This document shows, piece by piece, positions 1 through 7,310 of a stretch of DNA of 64,000 bases. Below the pieces are notes generated by a model, which saw only the letters and a list, made by a program, of their open reading frames with translations, made no database searches and was not told where the DNA came from. Numbering within the stretch: position 1 is the stretch's first letter; every line of letters begins with the position of its first letter. Made by a program: the position numbers and the translations under genes. This DNA comes from Pedobacter soli (GTDB lineage Bacteria > Bacteroidota > Bacteroidia > Sphingobacteriales > Sphingobacteriaceae), in assembly GCF_900101435.1 (NCBI RefSeq), contig NZ_FMZH01000010.1:1-64000 (forward strand), in the 5' to 3' direction.

Positions 1-1
1 C

Positions 2-550
2 TATCTGGAAGACGGGCTGAAACTGAAGGTTAACAGGATGAAGAGTAAGGTCAGCAGGCCGAGTGAAAGCAACCTCCTTGGGTTTTCATTCTATGGTAGC
101 AAAGAGGGATGGAAGATGCGAATTTCATCCAAATCTCTAAGAGCGATCAAAGAGAAAATACGTGAGCAGACCAAACGGAATCAGCCCCTTCCATTGTATC
201 AACGGATATCAAAGCTTAAGGAAATCATCCATGGTTGGGTCAACTACTTCTCTATTGCAAATGCAAAGGGATACATGGAAAAACTGGACGAATTGATGAG
301 AACCAGGCTGCGTATTGTTCTTTGGAAACAATGGAAGGGCATAACGGGCAGAGCCAGGAATCTGATGAAGGTGGGCGTAGTGAAATCAAGGGCTTATCAG
401 CTGGCTAATACCCGCAAGGGATATTGTAGAACTGCAAACAGTCCCACACTACGTACTACACTTAACAAAAAGTTCTTTATGGGGCTTGGGCTTGACGGAT
501 TTGGGAATTATTACTATTGGAAAACGACACACCAAACGAAGTTATTCTGA
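2..550 (+). CDS. ltrA: Group II intron reverse transcriptase/maturase, C-terminal part (5' end outside window)
   Basis: The reading frame is open from the left edge, so only the last 182 residues are visible; the first internal ATG (position 38) is not the start. The opening residues (LEDGLKLKVNRMKS, then LLGFSFYG) match the end of the reverse transcriptase domain of intron-encoded proteins. The rest, with the helix HGWVNYFSIANAKGYMEKLD, is the group II maturase (GIIM, domain X) that binds intron RNA and helps splicing and retrohoming. The intron's own domains V and VI follow the stop directly, so the gene is in its native place. The catalytic YADD motif lies outside the window, so activity cannot be judged. 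Confidence 0.9.
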   Translation, partial: YLEDGLKLKVNRMKSKVSRPSESNLLGFSFYGSKEGWKMRISSKSLRAIKEKIREQTKRNQPLPLYQRISKLKEIIHGWVNYFSIANAKGYMEKLDELMRTRLRIVLWKQWKGITGRARNLMKVGVVKSRAYQLANTRKGYCRTANSPTLRTTLNKKFFMGLGLDGFGNYYYWKTTHQTKLF

Positions 551-632
551 CAAACCGCCGTATACCGAACGGTACGTACGGTGGTGTGAGGAGACAGCAG
601 GGAAACTAATTCCCTGCTTCTTACTCGATTAC
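551..632 (+). ncRNA. 3' end of group II intron (domains V and VI)
   Basis: Positions 553-583 fold into a domain V-like hairpin: ACCGCCGTA (553-561) pairs with TACGGTGGT (575-583, one G-U pair) around a shorter ACC/GGT tip stem. Just after it, GCAGGG (598-603) and CCCTGC (612-617) form a domain VI-like stem with an A-rich loop. The intron should end near 625-635, but the exact splice boundary was not determined. Confidence 0.75.
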
Positions 633-770
633 GAAATCTAAGTTCCCCTTTTTGAAACTATTGTATGGAAACATCTTTTGTAATTCCCTTTCCGTATCCG
701 TCATTGCCAGCTTGACTGGCAATCTTAATGAAGTAAATAGGCTAGCAACTAAAACCTGTTTCGGTCTCTC

Positions 771-836
771 TGACCTGAAGCGGAAAGCTACACAGTAAAT
801 TTATTTCAGGGTCTCTCCAATCATGAGATGCTGAAA
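771..836. repeat. Dispersed repeat, copy 1 (about 66 bp)
   Basis: This stretch recurs nearly unchanged at 1030-1100. The two share about 56 bp (from CGGAAAGCTAC to GAGATGCTGAAA) with one substitution, plus a TGACCTG start. They sit with other short palindromes in a gene-free gap of about 570 bp between the intron and the PUL1 regulator. It looks like intergenic REP-type sequence. No ORF is seen here. Confidence 0.8.
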
Positions 837-902
837 CACTCCTCCGACCGTTGGGGCGGAAGTTCAGCAAGACGAACTTGAGGATATAGCCAAAGCTTTA
901 AG

Positions 903-922
903 ATTCCCGCCTGCGCGGGAAT
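903..922. repeat. REP-like palindrome
   Basis: ATTCCCGC (903-910) and GCGGGAAT (915-922) form a perfect 8-bp stem with a CTGC loop, followed by GACGG. Palindromes of this kind are common intergenic repeats in many bacteria. There is no T-tract, so it is not a terminator. Confidence 0.6.
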
Positions 923-1029
923 GACGGTTTCCGGTAAGGGGTAATTCTACAGGCTTTGCCATGAAAGTTTAGCCAGAAGAGGTAATCTAAGTTTCCCCTT
1001 TGAAGGTAAGCCCCTTATGGTCGTCACCC

Positions 1030-1100
1030 TGACCTGGAGCGAAGCGGAAAGCTACGCAGTAAATTTATTTCAGGGTCTCTCCAATCATGAGATGCTGAAA
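1030..1100. repeat. Dispersed repeat, copy 2 (about 71 bp)
   Basis: This is the second copy of the 771-836 repeat, with a 5-base insertion (GAGCG versus AG) near its start. It is followed by a small palindrome around 1105-1121 (ATCCGATAGCTATCGGAT) and a further GCTGAAACAAGTTCAGCATGACGG unit at 1158-1181. The whole 600-1200 gap is a repeat cluster without coding potential that I can see. Confidence 0.8.
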
Positions 1101-1206
1101 TAAATCCGATAGCTATCGGATCAGCAAGACGAGACAGGGAAATTCTATCGTAGAGATGCTGAAACAAGTTCAGCATGACGGTTCTCGTTTTGGGAAGTTT
1201 TTAATT

Positions 1207-1980
1207 TTACCCCTCACCATCCTTACTTAACGAATTCATATACTCCTGTGGCGATACCTTAAAATACCTTTGAAAGTTTTTATTAAACAGACTTTGCGAA
1301 CCATAACCCACCATTTTAGCAATTTCGAAGAAACTGAACTCGTTCTGTGCTATGAGTTTGGTGGCTTTTTTAAGTCGGGTAACATCAATCAGTTCCTTTG
1401 GCGATAGCGCCGAAATGGCTTTAATCTTGCGGTAAAGTGTAGGCCGGCTCATGTGCATGTGCTCGGCAAGCTGGTCGATATCCAGGTTGGGGTCCTGAAT
1501 ATTTTTGCGTACATATTCATCCAGCCGTTTTAAAAATGCTTCTTCGGTTTTAGAATTGGCCACTACGCGTACATCTTCGAAAGGTGCACTGGCGAAATGC
1601 GCTTTAATTTTTACCCGGTTTTGGAGCAGGTTGGACACTTGCAGGCGTAACAATTGCGGCGAAAAGGGCTTTTTGATATATAAATCGGCCCCAACTTCTA
1701 AACCTTCTATGTGCGCCTTATACGTGTTTTTGGCGGTAAGCAATATAATTGGGATGTGGCAATATTCTACGTTTGATTTAATGAGCTGACAGAGTTCAAA
1801 GCCATCAATTCCAGGCATCATAATGTCCGAAATAATCAGATCGATAATCTCCCTATTCAGAATTTCCTGTGCAACCTCTCCATTAATGGCCAGATGTAAT
1901 TTATAGGTGCCTGCAAAAACCTGAGTCAGAAACTCCAGGATATCTTCATTATCATCAATAATTAAAATACTGTCGGTCAT
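1207..1980 (-). CDS. Response regulator, receiver plus AraC-type DNA-binding domain (PUL1 activator)
   Basis: 257 residues. The N-terminal receiver domain (about 4-120) has the acidic pair DD9-10, phospho-acceptor Asp52 (in IISDIMMPG) and the conserved Lys of IKKPFSP. The C-terminal half (about 150-252) is an AraC/XylS double helix-turn-helix ending in the usual FNKNFQRYFKVSPQEY. Together they equal the C-terminal output module of Bacteroides-type hybrid two-component systems, here as a separate protein. The ATG lies 2 bp after the stop of the kinase gene 1983-5165, so the two are co-transcribed and probably translationally coupled. The likely targets are the PUL1 promoters at 5323-5369 and 7095-7141 (inference). 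Confidence 0.92.
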   Translation of the reverse strand: MTDSILIIDDNEDILEFLTQVFAGTYKLHLAINGEVAQEILNREIIDLIISDIMMPGIDGFELCQLIKSNVEYCHIPIILLTAKNTYKAHIEGLEVGADLYIKKPFSPQLLRLQVSNLLQNRVKIKAHFASAPFEDVRVVANSKTEEAFLKRLDEYVRKNIQDPNLDIDQLAEHMHMSRPTLYRKIKAISALSPKELIDVTRLKKATKLIAQNEFSFFEIAKMVGYGSQSLFNKNFQRYFKVSPQEYMNSLSKDGEG

Positions 1981-1982
1981 AT

Positions 1983-4900
1983 CTATTTTATCTTTTTCCA
2001 GCTACTCAGCTTAAATTCAAATTTTTGGTGGATGGGTAAAGTTAACTCGAAAACCACCTGGTTAACTTCACTTTCTGCTAATTTTAACGAACCATTATGC
2101 AATTCGGTTAGCGATTTAGCCAGTGAAAGGCCAATTCCCGTTCCCGGTTTATCTTTGCCATACAGCCTGAAAAATGGCTCGAAAATCTGCGAGTGGTATT
2201 GTGCCGGAATGCCACGCCCATCGTTGCTAAAGGTAATAGTAAAGTGCCCTTCTGTTTCGGTTGAGGTGTTTAAACGTACATTTACCATACTATTCCCATA
2301 TTTAATGGCGTTCGAAATGAGGTTGTTGCAAATCTTTACCAAAGCTTCCCGATCTGCAAAGGCAATTACCGGATTTTTAGGCAGCTCCAGATCGAGTGTA
2401 ATATTGCTTTTCTGCGCTTCTTGTTTAAAAATCTCAATTTGTTCTTTTAGCAGGCTGTTGATATTGGTGTTAACAAAGTTTAAACCAAACTGGTGCATTT
2501 CTGTTTTACGGAAATCGAGCAGCTGATTGGTTAGTTTAGCCAATCGGTTGGCATTTTTTTCAACCATTAATAAACTGCTTCTAAAAGGTTGTTCTTTGGC
2601 CTGCTCCATCATCATCTCAACCGGTCCCAAAATTAAAGTTAGCGGTGTTTGGATTTCGTGGGCTATATTGGTGAAAAATTCAATCTTAGCCTGGTAAATT
2701 TCCTTTTCCTTTTCGTGTTCGAACAGTTGTAATTTGTTCAGGTTTTTACGTTCGATATATCGGTGATAGTAACGGATCGCCAGGAAAAGTGCAGTCGCAA
2801 TCATCACCAGATAGCAAATATAAGCCGTAATGCTTTTCCAGAAAGGTGGCCTGATTTTGATAAAAAGGCGCCGCTCTTTACCTGTCCAGCTTTCTACATT
2901 GCTTTTTGCCCGTACTAAAAAGGTATAATTACCGGGCGATAAATTGGTAAAATAGGCTTTCCGGTTGTTGTTCAGGTAGGTGGTAGCCAGATCTACACCT
3001 TTCATTACATATTCGTAGCGCGTAACTTCGGGCGAGGAATAGTTAAGGGCGGCAAACTCAATGCTGAAATTATTCTGATCGTGTGCGAGCACAATGGTAT
3101 CGGTAAAGGAAATCGATTTGCTAAGCGGACTGTTTTTATCATTCGGAAGCACCTCTTTGTTGTTGATCTCGAAACCTGTAATGAAAGTGGGCGGGGCCGT
3201 ATCTTTCTGCTCAAAATCTTTGGGGTTAAATGAAATCATACCCCTTACTGAGCCGAAATACATGCGTCCGGTTGGATCTTTATAGGCAGAACTGAAGTTA
3301 AACTGATCGGTAATCAAGCCGTTTGATTGGGTGTAAACCTTAAATTTTTCTGTGCGCAGGTCAAAACAGATTAAACCTTTCAGCGAGCTTATCCACAGGT
3401 GCTTAGAGCTGTCTTCGAGTGCGCGGAAAAGAATATTGGTGGGCAAACCTGTTTCGGTAGTAAATTTTTTAAGCTTTTTCCTGTCCGGACTTAACCTGAT
3501 TAAACCTCCGCCCTCAGTAGTAAACCACATGGCCTTATTGCTGTCTTCCATAATGCCGCAAACCGGAAACTCGCGCACGGTACTGTTTTTAATTTTATCG
3601 CCGAAGGTAATGTTGCCCTGTTTGCCGGTTTTAGGATGGTACCAAAATGCACCACGCGAAACGCTACCCGTCCAGATATTGCCAAAACGATCTTCCCAGA
3701 TATCGTAAACATAAGAGTTCACTGGAATTTGCTTAACCCGTTTAAAGGTTTTGTTTTTTGGATTAAAAATAAACAGGCCTGAGCCCATGTTGTAGCCGGT
3801 ACCTACGTAAATGGTACTGTCTTTAGCCAGGTGAATTGAAAGTACAAAGTCACTTGTTTCCTCATTTTCTTCACCAATGGTTTTAAAACGTTCCCTAACC
3901 GTTCCTTTGTTAATATCGATAATTTCCATTCCGTGCAAAAACGGGCCAACAAACAGCTGGTTGCCCAGGGCAAGCAAGCCATGTATATTGGGGTATGATA
4001 AATTACCTGCTTTGCCATTGGCGGCGTAATTGGTAAAGATTCCGGTTTTGGGGTTAAACTTATTTACACTCGCATCTTCAGTACCAATCCATAAATTTCC
4101 TTTGTTATCAGGGCAGATTTCGCGCACTGCATTGCCCGAAATAGAATTGGTGCCTACCAGTGGATAATATTTCTCAAAGCGGGCATTGTTCTTCGAAAAG
4201 TAACTCAGGCCCCCAAAATAAGTACCTGCCCACATGCCTCCCTCATTATCCCGACAAACGGTATAAACAGCATTATCAGGCATAGAGTAAGGATCGCCGG
4301 CACGCTTGCGTAAGTTCTGGCTGGTGTTGGTGGCTAAATTATAAATGTAAATGCCCGATTCGGTCGCGATCCAGTATTCCTGTTTTTCGCCGGCAGTGAT
4401 ATCACGTACATAAATATCGGTATTGTCGCTGCTTTTAAGTATCAGCGATTTGATAGCCCCGGTTTTGGGATTATAACTTTTTAAGCCTTGTTTAAAGCAG
4501 CCCACCAGTATGCGGTTACCATCAATGGGGAAAACTTTACTAATCGAGCGCCGGTTTGCAGGCACACGCTGGTCGATGATACTCACCGTGGTTTTAGTGC
4601 CATTTTGAGGATTGTAGGTAACCAGTTGCCCATCGTCATTGCCAATTACAATATTACCACGGTCATCAAGCGCAATGCAGGCAGCATTAATTTGCAGGTT
4701 TACCACCCGGTTATCGTGCTGGGTATATTTATGAAGTTCTCTGTTGGCTAAAAAGAAGAGGTTGTTTTGCCCGTCTACCAAAATGGAGTTGATATACTTT
4801 TGAAGGGTAGGCTCAAGTGGCGTAAATACTTCCTTGCGCGGATCGTATTTAAAAATACCGCGACCGGTACCAATCCACAGCATGTTCTTTTTATCTTCAG

Positions 4901-5165
4901 CCAGACATACAATAATGTTGTTGCCTACATTACCAAATTTACTTTTTTCGTTTTTAAAGGTTTTAAAAGTATAACCATCAAAGCGGTTCAAACCACCACG
5001 GGTACCCACCCAAATCATGCCTTTTTTATCCTGTAAAATGGTATTTACCGAATTGTGGGCCAGGCCATCATCTGCCTGGTATTGCTTAAAATAATAAGAT
5101 TGCCCTTCGCAGGTAGAAACTGCAAAAAAAGAAACCAATAACCAGAAAGATAAAAGAAACCGCAT
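1983..5165 (-). CDS. Propeller-type sensor histidine kinase of PUL1
   Basis: 1060 residues. A signal peptide (about 1-21) is followed by two seven-bladed propellers of two-component regulator repeats (many W[IV]GT motifs, about 25-690) and a Y_Y_Y domain (about 695-775). A single membrane helix (about 785-808) leads to HisKA with phospho-acceptor His836 (NIAHEIQTPL) and an HATPase domain (N box near 946, DGRGIP near 982, GTGIGLSLA near 1008). The periplasmic sensor of this class binds oligosaccharides released by the PUL enzymes. Unlike most such sensors, the chain ends after the ATPase domain; the receiver and AraC parts are encoded by the next gene, 2 bp away and in a different frame. It is divergent from the GH43 gene. 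Confidence 0.93.
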   Translation of the reverse strand: MRFLLSFWLLVSFFAVSTCEGQSYYFKQYQADDGLAHNSVNTILQDKKGMIWVGTRGGLNRFDGYTFKTFKNEKSKFGNVGNNIIVCLAEDKKNMLWIGTGRGIFKYDPRKEVFTPLEPTLQKYINSILVDGQNNLFFLANRELHKYTQHDNRVVNLQINAACIALDDRGNIVIGNDDGQLVTYNPQNGTKTTVSIIDQRVPANRRSISKVFPIDGNRILVGCFKQGLKSYNPKTGAIKSLILKSSDNTDIYVRDITAGEKQEYWIATESGIYIYNLATNTSQNLRKRAGDPYSMPDNAVYTVCRDNEGGMWAGTYFGGLSYFSKNNARFEKYYPLVGTNSISGNAVREICPDNKGNLWIGTEDASVNKFNPKTGIFTNYAANGKAGNLSYPNIHGLLALGNQLFVGPFLHGMEIIDINKGTVRERFKTIGEENEETSDFVLSIHLAKDSTIYVGTGYNMGSGLFIFNPKNKTFKRVKQIPVNSYVYDIWEDRFGNIWTGSVSRGAFWYHPKTGKQGNITFGDKIKNSTVREFPVCGIMEDSNKAMWFTTEGGGLIRLSPDRKKLKKFTTETGLPTNILFRALEDSSKHLWISSLKGLICFDLRTEKFKVYTQSNGLITDQFNFSSAYKDPTGRMYFGSVRGMISFNPKDFEQKDTAPPTFITGFEINNKEVLPNDKNSPLSKSISFTDTIVLAHDQNNFSIEFAALNYSSPEVTRYEYVMKGVDLATTYLNNNRKAYFTNLSPGNYTFLVRAKSNVESWTGKERRLFIKIRPPFWKSITAYICYLVMIATALFLAIRYYHRYIERKNLNKLQLFEHEKEKEIYQAKIEFFTNIAHEIQTPLTLILGPVEMMMEQAKEQPFRSSLLMVEKNANRLAKLTNQLLDFRKTEMHQFGLNFVNTNINSLLKEQIEIFKQEAQKSNITLDLELPKNPVIAFADREALVKICNNLISNAIKYGNSMVNVRLNTSTETEGHFTITFSNDGRGIPAQYHSQIFEPFFRLYGKDKPGTGIGLSLAKSLTELHNGSLKLAESEVNQVVFELTLPIHQKFEFKLSSWKKIK

Positions 5166-5322
5166 AGTTAAGCCAATATCAAATATAGAGATAAATTGAA
5201 GTGTTGAATCTGCACAGGGTTAAACCTGTTATGAGTATAGGTTTGAGGCTTGTTGTTATGGATTGATTATCAGATTGTTGTTCTGTTTTGAGTTTTTGTA
5301 CAACACTCGATTTGAGACATAT

Positions 5323-5369
5323 CGACAAAAAGATGAACAAATTATACGGCCCTCAATGTTTTACTTTGA
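5323..5369 (+). promoter_or_regulatory. Shared 47-bp operator/promoter element, copy A (GH43 gene)
   Basis: This segment aligns without gaps to 7095-7141 in front of SusC with 35 of 47 identical positions. The conserved blocks are CGACAAAA, ATGAACAAATT and a terminal TTACTTTGA that resembles the Bacteroidota -7 box (TAnnTTTG). No TTG is found at the -33 position, as expected for an activator-dependent promoter. It is the likely binding site of the PUL1 AraC-type regulator (inference). Confidence 0.6.
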
Positions 5370-5452
5370 TTTTGCAATTAACCAAATTATAAACCTTACT
5401 GCAAAATCTTCTACCGGCTAAACTATGCCATTGCAGTTTTAGTATTTTTTTT

Positions 5453-7027
5453 ATGAGAAACAAAATGTTAGCTAAACTGGCCGCTGCGCTGGTAATTTTA
5501 GCGGGTTCTTGTCAAAAAGGGCCATCAACTGGTATTACTGAAGAAGGACTCCAAACTGAAAAGCTTCAGGTACAAAATGTTATTGCTGCTGCACCTGTAT
5601 TGGGCACTTTAATTGACGGGGCTATTTACCGGATCAGGGGAGTATCATCCTTATCAAACGGGCCGGTGGTCGAAGTTACCGGTAATTCTACAGCCGAAAA
5701 TGCTGCTATACAACAATGGTGGTGGTTCCCCAACAACGGACAGAAATGGAAACTGGTAAAACTTGATGCCACTTACTACAAACTGGTCAATGTAACGAGT
5801 AATAAATGCCTCAAATCGCCATCGGCAACATCGGGCGATATTTTGCAGCAAGGCACCGACGATGGTAGTGATGCACAACAATGGGCCATTAATTATACTG
5901 GCAGCAACAATGTGTACACGGTTACCAATAAAGCTACCGGAATGAAAATGACAGTAGACCCCGAGAGCAGTACACCTGGTGCCAAAATAAGACAAAAAAC
6001 AACGGTAACGGGTACACAGGATCAGTTTAATTTCCATGACACCAATTTTCAGAACCCGCTGATTGATGCCAGCAGACCAGACCCTTACGTGGCAGAGAAA
6101 GATGGTTATTATTATTTTATGTACACCAGGGGGAATAAAATAGGCTTGCGGAAAACCAAAACCATGTCGTTACTCTCTACAGCGGTTGAATCGGTAGTAT
6201 GGACACCGCCTGCCGGAATGGCTTATTCTTCCAACATCTGGGCGCCCGAACTCCACTTCCTTTCAGGCAAATGGTATTTATATTTTGCAGCCAATGATGG
6301 GGGAGATGTGAGTCACCGCATGTTTGTGCTCGAAAATCCCAATGCCGACCCAATGACGGGTACCTGGACATTTAAAGGAAAAATCAGCGATCCGAGCGAT
6401 CAATGGGCTATTGATGGTTCGGTGTTAACCATTGGCTCGGCAAATTATTTCATTTGGTCGGGCTGGGAAAACGTAGCCACCAAGTTTAAGCAATACATTT
6501 ACATTGCGCCCATGTCAGATCCGTGGACCATTAGCGGCGACCGTGTAAAAATATCATCGCCAACCAATAACTGGGAAAAATATGAGCCCAGTGGAAATTT
6601 AGGTGCAGGAGTTAACGAAGGTCCGATTATGTTGCAGAAAGATGCCAGCAGCCCGGTATTTATCATTTACTCAGCGAGCCGTTACAGCAGCGATAATTAT
6701 TGTTTAGGGCAAATTCAGCTTAAAACAGGTGGTAACCCGCTGGTAGCCGCCGACTGGATTAATAAAAAACAGGTTTTTGTTAAAAGTGATGCCAACGGGG
6801 TGTATGGTCCTGGCCACAACGGTTTCTTTACCAGCAGTTACACCGATCCGAACGGCGTATTGCATAAAGAAAACTGGTTTATATACCATGCCCGTAGCGT
6901 TGCCAATACCACCAACGGAGCAAGAACCCCGCGGATGCAAAAACTGAGCTGGAATGCAGATGGATCACCAAACTTTGGAACTGCAATGGCCACCGGGATC
7001 AACATTCCGATTCCGGTTGGTGAGTAA
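5453..7027 (+). CDS. Glycoside hydrolase family 43 lipoprotein with ricin-like domain
   Basis: 524 residues with a lipoprotein signal peptide (lipobox ILAGS then Cys20), so surface or periplasmic. Residues about 50-195 form a ricin-type beta-trefoil (QQWWW, QKWKL, DAQQWAI repeats), a probable carbohydrate-binding module. Residues about 200-520 are a GH43 five-bladed propeller with the expected acidic triad: Asp210 (RPDPYV), Asp321 (AIDGSV) and Glu389 (NEGP). GH43 enzymes are inverting alpha-L-arabinofuranosidases or beta-xylosidases; the sequence alone does not decide between them. It is the first plus-strand gene of PUL1, with its own copy of the 47-bp element about 85 bp upstream and a long leader containing a 7-bp inverted repeat (ACTGCAA near 5399, TTGCAGT near 5432). 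Confidence 0.9.
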   Translation: MRNKMLAKLAAALVILAGSCQKGPSTGITEEGLQTEKLQVQNVIAAAPVLGTLIDGAIYRIRGVSSLSNGPVVEVTGNSTAENAAIQQWWWFPNNGQKWKLVKLDATYYKLVNVTSNKCLKSPSATSGDILQQGTDDGSDAQQWAINYTGSNNVYTVTNKATGMKMTVDPESSTPGAKIRQKTTVTGTQDQFNFHDTNFQNPLIDASRPDPYVAEKDGYYYFMYTRGNKIGLRKTKTMSLLSTAVESVVWTPPAGMAYSSNIWAPELHFLSGKWYLYFAANDGGDVSHRMFVLENPNADPMTGTWTFKGKISDPSDQWAIDGSVLTIGSANYFIWSGWENVATKFKQYIYIAPMSDPWTISGDRVKISSPTNNWEKYEPSGNLGAGVNEGPIMLQKDASSPVFIIYSASRYSSDNYCLGQIQLKTGGNPLVAADWINKKQVFVKSDANGVYGPGHNGFFTSSYTDPNGVLHKENWFIYHARSVANTTNGARTPRMQKLSWNADGSPNFGTAMATGINIPIPVGE

Positions 7028-7094
7028 GGTACTTTAAGTAAGAGCAGCCCCCAGTGGTTGCTCTTTTTGCTTTTACAGCACAATTGATATAAAA

Positions 7095-7141
7095 CGACAA
7101 AAGAATGAACAAATTTTTCAGGGTACATTCTCTTACTTTGA
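7095..7141 (+). promoter_or_regulatory. Shared 47-bp operator/promoter element, copy B (SusC-SusD operon)
   Basis: This is the second copy of the element at 5323-5369, same length and spacing, ending in the identical TTACTTTGA. It lies about 170 bp upstream of the SusC start, with a dispersed repeat between. Its presence shows that GH43 and the SusC-SusD-enzyme operon have separate but co-regulated promoters. Confidence 0.6.
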
Positions 7142-7215
7142 AATGAAGAAACCAAATATCCACGCCCGCATACCAGATTAAAAAATGAATGGGAAGTAAA
7201 TTGCTCCATAAGACT

Positions 7216-7238
7216 GTCATCCTGAGCCTGTCGAAGGA
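7216..7238. repeat. Dispersed repeat (GTCATCCTGAGC... type), copy 1
   Basis: The 23-bp sequence GTCATCCTGAGCCTGTCGAA plus GGA recurs inverted at 50358-50380 with one mismatch. It is a short intergenic repeat of the kind scattered through many Bacteroidota genomes. Here it sits in the untranslated leader of the SusC gene. Confidence 0.7.
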
Positions 7239-7310
7239 CTTCTGCTAACAAGTTTGAGTTATTTCGACTGCGATTTATCCCGAACAACCTGAAACAAAAC
7301 TTAACCAAAT

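Noticed and set aside
1978-1985. Possible single hybrid sensor gene with an internal stop
   Set aside because: The regulator ORF is in a different frame with its own ATG 2 bp after the kinase stop; a split pair fits better, though a sequencing error was noted as a check.
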